A stretch of 64,000 bases of DNA from Chloroflexota bacterium (GTDB taxonomy: Bacteria > Chloroflexota > Anaerolineae > Caldilineales > Caldilineaceae), in NCBI GenBank assembly GCA_016861025.1, contig BOKO01000015.1, forward strand, positions 62,001 to 126,000, given 5' to 3'. A program made the position numbers and the translations under genes. The notes under the pieces are model-generated. The model searched no databases. It was not told the DNA's origin and saw nothing but the letters and a program-made list of their open reading frames with translations. Shown piece by piece: positions 53,612 to 63,720 of the stretch. Position 1 is the stretch's first letter; each line of letters opens with the position of its first letter.

Positions 53612-55126
53612 ATGACCATTCGCCTTCGCTTAACCCTCTGGTATACGGCGTTGCTTGGCGTGACGCTCATCCTTTTCAGCGTCACCGTCTATTCAGCGCT
53701 GACCGCCAATCTGCGTTTTCAACTTGAGCAAAGCGCTGCTCTGCAGGCGCGCAACATTGCCGCCGCCGTGGCGCAGCAATTCCAGGGCGATGTGTTAGTC
53801 TTTCGGAGCCGCGCCGACAACGTCTTTTTCCCACAAGTCGAGCTATTTGCCTCGTCGGTGGGCGCACAGTTGCTCGACACCGAAGGCAACGTGCTCAAAC
53901 GCAGCGAAAATCTCGGCGACATCCCGATCCCACACCACCCGGAAACGATGAAACGCATCAACGCCGGGCTTGACAATCGCTTCTATTACATCACGGGCGA
54001 CGGCGCCACCTTTCTGGTCTACACCGTGCCGCTGGTGGTCAACAACCAGTTGATGGGCGCCATCCAGCTCATTCAGCCGGTCACGACGGCGTTGACGGCG
54101 TTGACCCAGGTCAACCGCTATCTGATTCTGGGCACGACGATCAGCATTGTGCTGGCAGCCATCGTCGGCGCGTTTCTGGCGCGGCGTGCGCTGGCGCCGA
54201 TCGACACCATCACCGAGACCGCCAACGCCATCACGCGTACACATGATCTTAGCAATCGCATCAATATCCGCGACAACGCCAGCGAAGTGGGTCGGCTGGC
54301 CGCCACCTTCAACGCGATGCTCGACCGCATTCAGCACCTGTTCCAGGCGCAGGAGCGGCTGATCGGCGATGTCAGCCACGAGTTGCGCACGCCGCTCACG
54401 ACGATCCAGGGCAATATCGAGTTGATGCAGCGGATGGCAGCCTCGCCGTCGGGCAACGGTCATCTGCGTCTGGAAGAGGCGGCCGAGTTGTTCCGTGAGT
54501 CGCTGTCTGAAGTGCAGGCGGAGTCCGAACGTATGAACAAGATGATCAGCGATCTGCTGTTGCTTGCACAGGCGGACAGCGGCGCGCTGCAAATTCAGAT
54601 GGCGCCGGTCGAAATGGACACCATTCTGCTCGATGTCTATCGCCAGACGTTGCGCCTCGTGGAGCATTACAAAGGCCGAGCCGATGCGCTCGACATCCGT
54701 CTGGGCAGCGAAGATCAGGCGTTGGTGCGCGGCGACCGCGACCGGCTGCGACAGGTGTTGCTGAATCTGGCGGAGAATGCGGTGAAGTACACGCCTGAAG
54801 GCGGCGTCGTCACCTTCAGCCTTGAAAACCGTGACGGATGGGTGTGCATCAGCGTCAGCGACACCGGCATCGGCATCAGTGAGGAACAGCAGGCCGCTAT
54901 CTTCGAGCGCTTCTACCGCACCGACAAGGCGCGCAGCCGTGAGATGGGGGGCAGCGGACTCGGTCTGAGCATCGCCCAACGGATTGCGCAGGCGCACAAC
55001 GGCAAGATCACCGTCACCAGCCAGCTCAACGTTGGCAGCACCTTTGTGCTTTGGCTGCCCGAATATCAGGAATCGACCTCCGAGGCGCCGATCAACCTGA
55101 AAAACACAGTCATTGCGGGGACATAG
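53612..55126 (+). CDS. HAMP-HisKA sensor histidine kinase
   Basis: This 504-residue membrane kinase has TM1 at 9-30, an extracytoplasmic sensor of about 135 residues, TM2 at about 168-190, HAMP (190-243), HisKA with His256 (DVSHELRTPLTTIQGN) and an HATPase_c domain with NLAENAVKYTPEGG (N box), DTGIGISEEQQAAIFERFYR (G1 and F boxes; read in part) and GLGLSIAQRI (G2). All catalytic motifs are present. It pairs with the response regulator just upstream. The sensor domain lacks PAS-like or cysteine motifs, so the signal is unknown. Its last 17 bases overlap the end of the convergent membrane protein gene. Confidence 0.92.
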   Translation: MTIRLRLTLWYTALLGVTLILFSVTVYSALTANLRFQLEQSAALQARNIAAAVAQQFQGDVLVFRSRADNVFFPQVELFASSVGAQLLDTEGNVLKRSENLGDIPIPHHPETMKRINAGLDNRFYYITGDGATFLVYTVPLVVNNQLMGAIQLIQPVTTALTALTQVNRYLILGTTISIVLAAIVGAFLARRALAPIDTITETANAITRTHDLSNRINIRDNASEVGRLAATFNAMLDRIQHLFQAQERLIGDVSHELRTPLTTIQGNIELMQRMAASPSGNGHLRLEEAAELFRESLSEVQAESERMNKMISDLLLLAQADSGALQIQMAPVEMDTILLDVYRQTLRLVEHYKGRADALDIRLGSEDQALVRGDRDRLRQVLLNLAENAVKYTPEGGVVTFSLENRDGWVCISVSDTGIGISEEQQAAIFERFYRTDKARSREMGGSGLGLSIAQRIAQAHNGKITVTSQLNVGSTFVLWLPEYQESTSEAPINLKNTVIAGT

Positions 55127-56357
55127 CCGCCGCCAACGCGGTGCGGGCAGGCGCAGGCGATAAGAGTGCAACCAGCAAGAGCGTCGCTGCGAGCGCTGCC
55201 GCCAGGCTTCCCCACGCCGAGACGTGCAGCCACCACAGCATTGGCGTCCCCAGCCACGGCGCCAGTCCCAACCCCAGCAATCCAACCACCATCACCACGA
55301 CGCCGCCCACCCACAGCGGATTGACCCAACGGTGAATCAGCGATGAAGCCGGTGCAAGCCGATCCTGAAGTTGCCCTACCAACGCCGTGCTGACCCACAC
55401 CAGCAAGAATATATGCAGATAAAAGACGCGCATCTGTCCGCTGGCGAAACGCTGCCAGACTTCGGGCAAAAGCAGCAAGAACGCCACCCCGATCACGCTG
55501 GCAAGACCGCCGAGCGTAAGCCAGGTGAGCGTCGGCAGTTCGTTGCGTCGGCGCCACAACTGCATGGCATGCACGCCCAACAAAAGCGCTGCACCGGCAT
55601 TGGCGATAGCCGCCACCCAAAACAGAGATGTCGGCAGCAGCCCTGGCGACACGCCAAGTAGAAAGGTCGGCGTCAATAGCAACGCCAGGCTGAAGATCGG
55701 CAGGCGCGATTGCTGCACATTCAGTTGCGCCCACAACACACCGAGCAGCGCCAACGTGAACCAGCCGACGGCAAAGAGATCGAGAAAGAGGTGAAGAAAA
55801 ATTTGCTGAAACAACGGCTCGCGGGCGTTGGTCGCCACCATCCAGATCAATCCAATCGCACCGGTTGACGCCAGCGCCAGTAGCGCCAGCGCCCAATCCC
55901 ACAACTGCACGGAGGGCGGGCGCACTGCCAATCTGCGCGTGGCGCGCACGTAGAGCGCCATGAAAACAAACCAGGTCAGCCCGTTGAGCGTCGCCGCCAT
56001 CGAGCCCAGCGGCAGCCGCGCCGCGCCAACAGTTGTCAGACCATAACCATTGATCCAGAACGCCGGAAAACTGAGCAGCGCCATCATCGCAGTGAACATC
56101 ATTTGCACAGCAACGCCGCGTGGCAACTGGCGCCCCGTCAGCCGCGGCAGATCCGCCCAGATCAGCGCCATCAACGCCAGCGTGACCCAGCCGAAATACA
56201 TCAGGTGGCTGTGTGCGTGGCGCATGGCGCCAAAATTCTGCGCCCAACTCGGAAAACCGTACACCATGCCAAAGCGCATGAGCACACCTGTCCACGCGGC
56301 CAATACCAATGCCGCCACCGCCGTCACTAAAAACCATCGCGTCTGCTGAGAAGACAT
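55110..56357 (-). CDS. 12-TM membrane protein with RHAHSH motif (haem-copper-oxidase-like?)
   Basis: This 415-residue protein has about 12 TM helices and hardly any soluble part. After TM1 comes NFGAMRHAHSHLMYFGW, a histidine cluster at the membrane face. Further histidines lie in FLHLFLDLFAVGW and FYLHIFLLVW. The pattern of in-membrane His and the position of RHAHSHL recall the subunit I / NorB-like and NnrS-like haem or copper membrane proteins, but the full haem-copper ligand set is not recognisable and I do not name it. The ATG at 56357 (MSSQQTRWFLV) is chosen. It is convergent with and overlaps the histidine kinase gene by 17 bases. Confidence 0.6.
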   Translation of the reverse strand: MSSQQTRWFLVTAVAALVLAAWTGVLMRFGMVYGFPSWAQNFGAMRHAHSHLMYFGWVTLALMALIWADLPRLTGRQLPRGVAVQMMFTAMMALLSFPAFWINGYGLTTVGAARLPLGSMAATLNGLTWFVFMALYVRATRRLAVRPPSVQLWDWALALLALASTGAIGLIWMVATNAREPLFQQIFLHLFLDLFAVGWFTLALLGVLWAQLNVQQSRLPIFSLALLLTPTFLLGVSPGLLPTSLFWVAAIANAGAALLLGVHAMQLWRRRNELPTLTWLTLGGLASVIGVAFLLLLPEVWQRFASGQMRVFYLHIFLLVWVSTALVGQLQDRLAPASSLIHRWVNPLWVGGVVVMVVGLLGLGLAPWLGTPMLWWLHVSAWGSLAAALAATLLLVALLSPAPARTALAAAMSPQ

Positions 56358-56424
56358 CGAACCTCGCTATCCTGTGTCGCCTTTGGCGCATCCATTACAA
56401 CCTTCCAGGAAGCCTATCATAGCC

Positions 56425-56540
56425 GCGTCGCCTGCGCCGGAACTAATGTCACATAAGCAGGTCATCGCTTCCGGCGTGATGGGGTCTACTTTAAGTTGGA
56501 GGCGCAATGTCGCGCTGGAGACGATAACCTCCGACGCCTT
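56425..56540. repeat. intergenic copy of the 36-bp repeat family
   Basis: TCATCGCTTCCGGCGTGATGG at 56462 resembles the repeat heads at 18724-18853 and its unit ends in AGTTGG like the first unit there. A weaker unit precedes it by 37 bases (56425). GGAGACGATAACCTCCG at about 56518 resembles the reverse complement of the first unit at the other locus. The region lies between two minus-strand genes. Confidence 0.4.
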
Positions 56541-56547
56541 TCGCCCC

Positions 56548-59500
56548 TCACCGGCTAATGATCGGGAAATAGTTGAACTGCGCCGGTGCAACCGCCACTG
56601 CCATCATTTCCGGCGGGCTTTTCAGATCATCCCACAGCAAGCCGAGCGTTGCGCCATCCTCACCGCCGCGAACGCGCAGGAAGTCGATATACTCCTTCGA
56701 CGCAGTCTGGTAGTAGAGCACAGCGACAACCGAAGCCGCTGTGTCGGGCAGACGATAGACCGTCTCGTCCCAGTGTTGGCCGTCGGCGTAGACGGCGCCG
56801 ACGGGGCGCAGGCCAGGCTGGTCGAACGCGGCCACGGTGTAGCCGCGCGGCGGGATGCGGTTGTCCTTGAGCACAGTGTTGTTGAGCACAAAATGGAAGG
56901 TCTCGGTGACGCTTGCACCGTCGTCGACGCCCAGTTTTGCTTCGTAGACTTTGAGTTGTGCGTCCTGCGCCAGCATGCCTGTCCCGGCGTCGTAGGCGCC
57001 GGACTCGAAGACGAGTTGTCCGTTTGCGTCGAAGGCGCGCACGCTGAGCCAGATGCGCCGCCCCTCTGGATAGCCGGTTGGCAGCTTGTGACCGCTTTCG
57101 TTGATCACGCGCACCGTCGCCTGTTTGGGCGTGGCTTGCGGATCAAAGTCGAGTGTGAGCGTAGCCGCTCGGCGCAGCATCGAACGCGCCGATTGCATGG
57201 CGGCGTTGAGATGAAGCGCATCGCTCGTCGCCGCCAGCCGCCAGCGCGAGTCTTGCAACAGCTGCGGCGCCCAGGTGTTGGCGCCGGCAAAGCTATGTTC
57301 GGGCAGACAACCGGTCGTGACGCAGTCGCGCAGTGCATCGCCGATTGCTGCAAGCCCCGTCATGCGCGGCATGTGACAATCCTGGCAGGTGCGCACGACG
57401 CCATCGGCTTTGGCGCCGGCAAACTGCGGCGCGTAGACACCCTCGGTGGCGGCGTAGTCGCTGAGCAGCCACTCGTCGAAAGTGCGCTCGATAGGGAAGA
57501 GATCGCCTTTGGCAAACGACGGCGCAGGCGTATCCTCGGCGTTTGGCTCGTAGCGCCCGCTCACAGGGTTCCAGCTCAGGGTTGGGTTGTCCAGGTTGTG
57601 GCAGGCGCCGCAGACGCGCGCCTCCGTCACCGGATCGCCGCCTTGTCCCAGAAAGTCGGTGCGCCACGTTGCTTTTGGATGTGGCGGCGACGGTGAGATC
57701 GCAAAGGGACCGCGGCGATTATCCTCCGGGTCGAGGATGAGCATCGCTGAACCGACATGGCCGACGGGCAGCGACGGTGAAATCGTGCTCCGAATCACGA
57801 CGTCCGCCGCAACCGCCGCCGCTTCGCCTCCGGTCGGCACTGGATCGACCATGCGATGGCAGACCTCGCACGCCACGCCCGCAGCGATATCGGTCGCTTC
57901 GAGTGCGCCGCCGTCCGCCGGGTGGCTGCGATTGGCGTACCAGCCGCGCGGGGTGTGGCAACGCAAGCAGAAGTCGCCCGCATTCTCGACATCCTGGTTG
58001 GCGACATGCAACGCCGCCCAGAAGATCGGGTCGCGTCCCGCCTGGCTTTTCATGCTGCCGCGCCAGGCGCCGTAGATTGGGGTGGTGTGGCAGCCCTGGC
58101 AGCCAACCGGATCGACGATGGCGTCGATCATGTCAGTGGGTTGCGTGCCAGGAAGAAAGAAGTCAGGATCGGCGCCGGTGGGTTCGCCGACGCGCACGGT
58201 CAACGTCGCCGTGCGCGCAAAAGGCAATATCTGCGGCGCCGTGATTTGCGCCGTCGTGGCGATTGCGCCGGAGACGCCGCTGTTCACGGAGACGCGATAA
58301 GTCACAGTCACCACCTGGGACGGATAAAGTGCGCCTTGCCAATGAAGCGTCGGCGCGCCGGCGTCGTCAACGATCCCGGCGGTTGCCTGCAGCGAGTTGG
58401 GGAGATAGGCGAGGGCGTTGGGGACTGCGATCTGCGCGTGCACGGCCCCGTCGGTTGCGCCGCCGGTGTTGCGCAGTACAAGTCGGTAGGTTGCGACATC
58501 GCCCGCTACGGCGCTGTCCGGCGTCACCGCAAAGGTGGTTGTCTCCAGCGCCGCAGCTGGCGCGCTTGTGTCGACGATTCGGTAGATTTTGCCGTCAAAA
58601 CCGACCACATACAATTCGCCGATCTCGTCCTCACTAAACGACGCAATCGACTCGGTGGTGTCCAGTTCCAGCGATTTCGGCGCCCATACGCCGCCAGCAA
58701 ACCGCGTGCTCCAGATGCGCCCTTGCACATAGTCAGCGAAGAAGTAGCGTCCCTGAAACGCAGGATAGGTCTGTCCACGGTAAACATAGCCGCCGGTCAC
58801 CGACTGCCCGTCACTGCGCGGATAGGCGATGATCGGCTCGACGAAGGGACCGTCACAGTTCGCTGTCGTGTTGTGTGCGATGTCGCCCTCGCGACAATCC
58901 CAACCGAAGTTTAGCCCACCCGACTGCCCGACCGGGTGTAGGCTGATCTCCTCACGCGCGCCTTGCCCGACATCGCCGATGAACAAGTCGCCGGTGAGTC
59001 GGTCAAAGCTGTAGCGCCACGGATTGCGCAGCCCCCAATCCCAGATTTCGGGGAGCGCGTCGGCACGCCCGACGAAGGGATTGTCGGCGGGCACAGTGTA
59101 GGTTCCGGTTGCGCCCACGTCGATGCGCAGAATTTTGCCCAACCATGTGCGCAAGTCCTGCCCGGCGTTGAGCGGATCGTTGCCGCTGCCGCCGTCGCCA
59201 AGGCCGATGTAAAGCTTGCCGTCAGGCCCGAAGAGGATCAGGCCGCCGTTGTGGTTATCGAAAGGTTGGTTGCGCAGTAGAATCCGTTCTTCGCTGGCGG
59301 CGTCGGCGCGGTTGGGATTGGCGGTGACGCGGAAGCGGGCGATCACGGTGTCATAGCCGTCGTTGTTGCCTGCGTCCCTGCCATCGGGTGGGACAAGATT
59401 TTTGTCTTTGTGGTTGTAGTAGACAAAGAAGTAGCCGGTTTGCGCATAGCCCGGTGGGAAGGCGACGCTCAGCAGCCCCGCCTCGCCGACATTGCCAACG

Positions 59501-59766
59501 CGGTCGGTGATGTCGAGAAAGGGTTGCGCCAGCACCTGACCATTCTGGATGATGCGAATGCGGCCGGACTTTTCGACCACAAAGAGTCGTCCCGACCCGT
59601 CGCTGGCGTGGGTGAGATAGACCGGTTGGTTGAAGCCGGAGGCGATCTCCTGCAAACCGAACACACCGCCGCCCTGACCGCGCGCAGTCAGCGCAGCCAC
59701 CAACGCGATCCCTGCCATTGTGCAGATAAACACTGTCGCCGCAAGCCGATTTGTTCGCGTGTACAT
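56548..59766 (-). CDS. exported PQQ-sugar-dehydrogenase / five-haem cytochrome fusion
   Basis: This 1072-residue exported protein has a signal peptide (1-30). Residues 35-395 form a GSDH/PQQ-dependent aldose dehydrogenase propeller: GEAGLLSVAFPPGY, GLGDGGSGNDPLNAGQDL, GLRNPWRYSFDRLTGDLFIGDVGQG (in part) and LNFGWDCREG. Residues 405-525 form a DUF11/CARDB-like domain. Residues 540-830 carry five CxxCH haem sites (CQGCHT near 553, CLRCHT near 598, CEVCHR near 632, CGACHN near 717, CQDCHM near 792), as in multihaem c554-like cytochromes. The C-terminal 230 residues form beta-rich domains and end YFPIISR. This implies sugar oxidation at the cell surface with electrons passed to haems of the same chain. 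The fusion is unusual; the reaction is inferred. Confidence 0.82.
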   Translation of the reverse strand: MYTRTNRLAATVFICTMAGIALVAALTARGQGGGVFGLQEIASGFNQPVYLTHASDGSGRLFVVEKSGRIRIIQNGQVLAQPFLDITDRVGNVGEAGLLSVAFPPGYAQTGYFFVYYNHKDKNLVPPDGRDAGNNDGYDTVIARFRVTANPNRADAASEERILLRNQPFDNHNGGLILFGPDGKLYIGLGDGGSGNDPLNAGQDLRTWLGKILRIDVGATGTYTVPADNPFVGRADALPEIWDWGLRNPWRYSFDRLTGDLFIGDVGQGAREEISLHPVGQSGGLNFGWDCREGDIAHNTTANCDGPFVEPIIAYPRSDGQSVTGGYVYRGQTYPAFQGRYFFADYVQGRIWSTRFAGGVWAPKSLELDTTESIASFSEDEIGELYVVGFDGKIYRIVDTSAPAAALETTTFAVTPDSAVAGDVATYRLVLRNTGGATDGAVHAQIAVPNALAYLPNSLQATAGIVDDAGAPTLHWQGALYPSQVVTVTYRVSVNSGVSGAIATTAQITAPQILPFARTATLTVRVGEPTGADPDFFLPGTQPTDMIDAIVDPVGCQGCHTTPIYGAWRGSMKSQAGRDPIFWAALHVANQDVENAGDFCLRCHTPRGWYANRSHPADGGALEATDIAAGVACEVCHRMVDPVPTGGEAAAVAADVVIRSTISPSLPVGHVGSAMLILDPEDNRRGPFAISPSPPHPKATWRTDFLGQGGDPVTEARVCGACHNLDNPTLSWNPVSGRYEPNAEDTPAPSFAKGDLFPIERTFDEWLLSDYAATEGVYAPQFAGAKADGVVRTCQDCHMPRMTGLAAIGDALRDCVTTGCLPEHSFAGANTWAPQLLQDSRWRLAATSDALHLNAAMQSARSMLRRAATLTLDFDPQATPKQATVRVINESGHKLPTGYPEGRRIWLSVRAFDANGQLVFESGAYDAGTGMLAQDAQLKVYEAKLGVDDGASVTETFHFVLNNTVLKDNRIPPRGYTVAAFDQPGLRPVGAVYADGQHWDETVYRLPDTAASVVAVLYYQTASKEYIDFLRVRGGEDGATLGLLWDDLKSPPEMMAVAVAPAQFNYFPIISR

Positions 59767-59798
59767 TGTGCACCCTGCTCCTTTCCAGAGCGATCTCG

Positions 59799-59820
59799 AA
59801 GAGGGATCAAACTCCCTCTT
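59799..59820. other. 8-bp hairpin upstream of the PQQ-cytochrome gene
   Basis: AAGAGGGA (59799-59806) and TCCCTCTT (59813-59820) pair perfectly around TCAAAC. It lies about 33 bases before the start on the minus strand, in the likely 5' leader. There is no U-run, so termination is unlikely. Confidence 0.45.
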
Positions 59821-59945
59821 GATTGTAGCAAGGGGGTTTGCAACAGCGCTCTACGATTGCAGCGCAGTTATCGTGCGAAATATGGCTTCGGTGCACATAC
59901 TTTGCGCGTCCGGCATCTCTACGTCGGGAATCGCTTGCCGGAAAG

Positions 59946-60929
<984 letters not shown>

Positions 60930-60951
60930 GATGTCGATGCTCTCCACGCTT

Positions 60952-61270
60952 TCAAGTAGGATCTGCTAAATTTTCACTGGCGCACAGTGTTGCCAGCTCA
61001 ACTACACTATATCCGCCTTCGACCAACTCTCTCAAATGCTGCACAAAGCGCGCGGCCGGAGCGCCATCGACGATGTCGTGGTCGAAGCTGATCGTGACGC
61101 TGAGATATTCGCGGATTTCGATCCTGTCGTCGATGACCCCTGGCTTCCTGGCGATGCCGCCCAGCGTCAACTGCAACGTGTGGTTGGGAACAGGGATGCC
61201 CCATCTCCCACCTGTTGCAGTCCTCGGCCGAGCGCAACACAAGGTTGGATATCCCCGCGCGAGCCGGCCG
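60952..61270 (-). pseudogene. 3' remnant of a 2-oxoacid dehydrogenase E2 acyltransferase gene
   Basis: About 85 C-terminal codons of an E2 catalytic domain are intact: WGIPVPNHTLQLTLGGIARK, then IEIREYLSVTISFDHDIVDG with the catalytic His and Asp (HDIVDG) and APAARFVQHLRELVE. Upstream the frame is lost: ISNLV, the piece that should precede WGIP, appears in another frame near 61245, and no biotinyl/lipoyl domain, E3-binding domain or start is found. A whole E2 would be 290 residues or more. It is best read as a decayed gene beside the URO-D-family gene. Confidence 0.65.
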
Positions 61271-61301
61271 CAAAGATGGTTATCTTCATTTTGCGCCTTC
61301 A

Positions 61302-61643
61302 TCAGGATTGCGGGTCGAACCCGAAGACGCGCAGCTCTTGGGCGCAGCGACAGGCTTTTGCGATGCGTGCGGCCCACGCAATGGCTTCGTTGCGCGAGGG
61401 CAGTTCTAGCACCGTGAAGCCGCCGTCGAGTGGAGGCGCCCACGAATAGCCGCCCTCGGAGACTGCGCCGTCGGCCGAAACGAGTACAGGCGGCACGGTT
61501 TCGTCGATGCCGCCGCCGAAGACGTAGACGCCGGCTGCCTTCGCCGCGTCAATCACGGCGTGTGCGTCGCGCCCCACCGCCTCCCACTCGCTGTCGGGCA
61601 CGACCATCGCTGCGCTAGGGAAGGAAATCAGATACTTGGCCAT
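61302..61643 (-). CDS. YCII-related (DGPF-type) protein
   Basis: This 113-residue protein is of the YCII/DGPF ferredoxin-like fold: MAKYLISFPSAAMVV at the start, an EAVGRDAHAVIDAAKAAGVYVFGGG helix-strand (in part AHAVIDAAKAAGVYVFGGG) and DGGFTVLELPSRNEAIAWA with an RVFGF-like strand at the end. Members often sit beside ECF sigma factors. None is present here. Function is not established for the family. It starts six bases after the MBL hydrolase stop, so the two form an operon on the minus strand. Confidence 0.78.
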   Translation of the reverse strand: MAKYLISFPSAAMVVPDSEWEAVGRDAHAVIDAAKAAGVYVFGGGIDETVPPVLVSADGAVSEGGYSWAPPLDGGFTVLELPSRNEAIAWAARIAKACRCAQELRVFGFDPQS

Positions 61644-61649
61644 AAAGCA

Positions 61650-62270
61650 TTATGCCCTATGACGAGGTCGCCACGGCTCGTGCTCGTGCGTGAGCCAGAC
61701 CAGCTCGGGGTCGAGCGCGCGCACCCGCAGTTGGCCTTCGGTGTGCGGCTCGTCGAGCTCGCCGAACCAAACCGCCACGTCGCCGCCGACGACGACCGGA
61801 CGCCCGCCAGTCTCGACGACGACCACCTGCATGCCGTCTGTGTGTCCCGGCGCCGGGACGAGCCGGAGCCCGGGAAGCAGCTCGAACTCACCGTCGACCG
61901 GCACGTACCGCACGCCGGGCGCATCGACCCACTCGCGAATCGTGTAGTCGTCCTTGCTGCGCGCGTCGTCGAGCTCCAGACGCTGAACGTAGATCGGCTT
62001 GCCGGCGAAGAGGTGGTTGCCACCACAGTGGTCGAAGTGCAGGTGTGTGTTGACGACGATGTCAATGCCGGCGAGGTCGAAACCCTGCTCGCTCAGTGGA
62101 CGGAGGCGGGGGTCAAGATCGGCCGCCGCCGGGTGCAGCTCCGTCAGGCCGGTGTCGACCAGCACGCGCGCATCGGGATGGTCGATGATGTGCACATAGA
62201 CCGGCATGCGCTCACCCTCGGCGAGCAGGTCAGCAACGCAGACTGGTGTTACAGTGATTTTCTTTTTCAT
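61650..62270 (-). CDS. metallo-beta-lactamase-fold hydrolase (lactonase-like)
   Basis: This 206-residue enzyme starts at the ATG at 62270 with GGAGA seven bases upstream. It has the N-acyl-homoserine-lactonase-like MBL layout: VLVDTGLTE, NTHLHFDHCGGN (HxHxDH), PAPGHTDGMQVVVVE (third His), VGGDVAVW (bridging Asp) and LTHEHEPW (last His). Both zinc sites are complete. Length and motif spacing are those of AHL lactonases such as AttM/AiiA, but a general hydrolase role is equally possible. Codons ending in C (GTC, CTC) are more frequent than in neighbours, which may hint at transfer. It is followed at once by the YCII gene. Confidence 0.83.
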   Translation of the reverse strand: MKKKITVTPVCVADLLAEGERMPVYVHIIDHPDARVLVDTGLTELHPAAADLDPRLRPLSEQGFDLAGIDIVVNTHLHFDHCGGNHLFAGKPIYVQRLELDDARSKDDYTIREWVDAPGVRYVPVDGEFELLPGLRLVPAPGHTDGMQVVVVETGGRPVVVGGDVAVWFGELDEPHTEGQLRVRALDPELVWLTHEHEPWRPRHRA

Positions 62271-62572
62271 GGTGTTCTCCTTTGTTGGAAAGGTAGAACA
62301 TATTTTCTGTTTTGTCAAAACGAGAAACCACTTTCTCTTCCAACTTGGCGCAACGCCAACCGGTTGGCGTTTAATTGCGTTTCGAGGACAGCTATCTGAC
62401 TCACGCAGGGGCTGCTTATCCGCCGCCCCTGCGTGAGCCAGGCGCAGCCCAAGCACAGAAAGTGGGTCGGCTTCATCCGCATGTTAATCCCCCCGCTCCC
62501 TGGATGCGCCACCAAGCGGCATCCCCCGGCGTGGCCTGCCGATGGTGAGCACGAGTGTCTCTGTCACAGGTT
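62271..62572. other. 302-base region with a perfect 13-bp hairpin
   Basis: No gene is seen. CTCACGCAGGGGC (62400-62412) and GCCCCTGCGTGAG (62425-62437) form a perfect 13-bp stem with a 12-base loop. An adjacent dyad GCCAACCGGTTGGC lies at 62355-62368. Neither is followed by a T-run. The first would be a strong transcription barrier or nuclease block upstream of the MBL gene. Confidence 0.6.
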
Positions 62573-63604
62573 TCACTGTGTCCCTGACGCAGCAGCGGGT
62601 GTGAAAGCAACGTCTGTGATAGCCTCCAACAGCACTGGATAGACCACATCAACCTTCTGATACGGCTGCCCAGGATCGATCATGTCGTGTTTTAAGCCGA
62701 CGCTGGCCGAGAATTCATACAGCTTCACCTCTGCGCCGTGCTGCGCCCACGCCGCGGCGACGGCTTTCGCCACCTCGTTGCGCACGCTCTCGTCGTTGGC
62801 GTTGAGGAGCAGGCGAATGTCGGCAATGGCGGGCGCGGTGGCTTGCGCCTGTGCAGCGCTCTGCTGGGCGATGCGCAGGAATTCCGCCAACATGCGCGAC
62901 GAGTAGCGCGGGTAGGTGTATTCTGGCCCCTCGACGTTTTCCTTCAGTTCCGGGTTGAACCAGCCCCACCAGTTCGGTGCAAAGTGCGCCAGCGTGCTGA
63001 TCGGGCGCGTCAGCTCAACGGGGAACGCCTGCACGCCCAGCATCGGCGCGGCCAGCACGACGCGGTTGATGTCGCTGCGCACGTTGGCGAGATACGCGGC
63101 CACCGCACCGCCGCCGGAAAAGCCCACCACCGTGACCCGGTCGCCCAGACCGTGCGCCACATCGATCCAGTGACCGGCTTCCCGCAGCACCTCCTCCGCC
63201 TTCATCGCCGCCGGCGCTTCCGATAGCCGGTCAGCCATGCCGTGATAGGGGAGGCGCACCAACAGCACGTTCCAGTCCTCGGCTTGGAGCGCATCCGCCA
63301 CCGCGTCGAACTGCTGCGGACAGGCGCCGAGTCCGTGGAAGATTACAGCGACATTCTCGGTCCTGGCGCCGGTCGTCACGACGCGGGTGTGACAAAGAGG
63401 ATGGACTGCGTCGCCCTCCTCCTGGACGGCGGTTTCAACGGCGGCGACTGCGTCTGCGTAGGTGGCCTGGGTGGTAGACGGCGCCGCCAGGTTGTTGAGT
63501 CCGAGGGGCCAGAACCAGAGAAAGAACAAAACGAGACCAAGCAAAACCAACAGGACAAGGACTGCACCAAAGAACCCTCTGATAAGTACATTGGTCGACT
63601 TCAT
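62573..63604 (-). CDS. membrane-anchored alpha/beta hydrolase
   Basis: This 343-residue protein has one N-terminal TM helix (8-33, the LVLLVLLGLVLFFLWFW segment) and an alpha/beta-hydrolase domain outside the membrane. Visible features are VAVIFHGLGACPQQFD (oxyanion strand), VVGFSGGGAVAAYL with the nucleophile Ser, LLLNANDESV with the acid Asp and VGLKHDMIDP with the catalytic His. It resembles carboxylesterase/monoacylglycerol lipase-type proteins with a C-terminal cap. AGGAGG lies six bases before the ATG. The substrate is unknown. It is followed on the same strand by a structured intergenic region. Confidence 0.85.
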   Translation of the reverse strand: MKSTNVLIRGFFGAVLVLLVLLGLVLFFLWFWPLGLNNLAAPSTTQATYADAVAAVETAVQEEGDAVHPLCHTRVVTTGARTENVAVIFHGLGACPQQFDAVADALQAEDWNVLLVRLPYHGMADRLSEAPAAMKAEEVLREAGHWIDVAHGLGDRVTVVGFSGGGAVAAYLANVRSDINRVVLAAPMLGVQAFPVELTRPISTLAHFAPNWWGWFNPELKENVEGPEYTYPRYSSRMLAEFLRIAQQSAAQAQATAPAIADIRLLLNANDESVRNEVAKAVAAAWAQHGAEVKLYEFSASVGLKHDMIDPGQPYQKVDVVYPVLLEAITDVAFTPAAASGTQ

Positions 63605-63720
63605 AGGACGCCTCCTGCGTTCACATAGATCGGTTCTACAGTCTGCGTTTCAACCAAAGAGCACCATCAAAGCGACAAACGAATCGATTCACCTCCAATC
63701 GGGTGGATGAGCAGAGAAAG

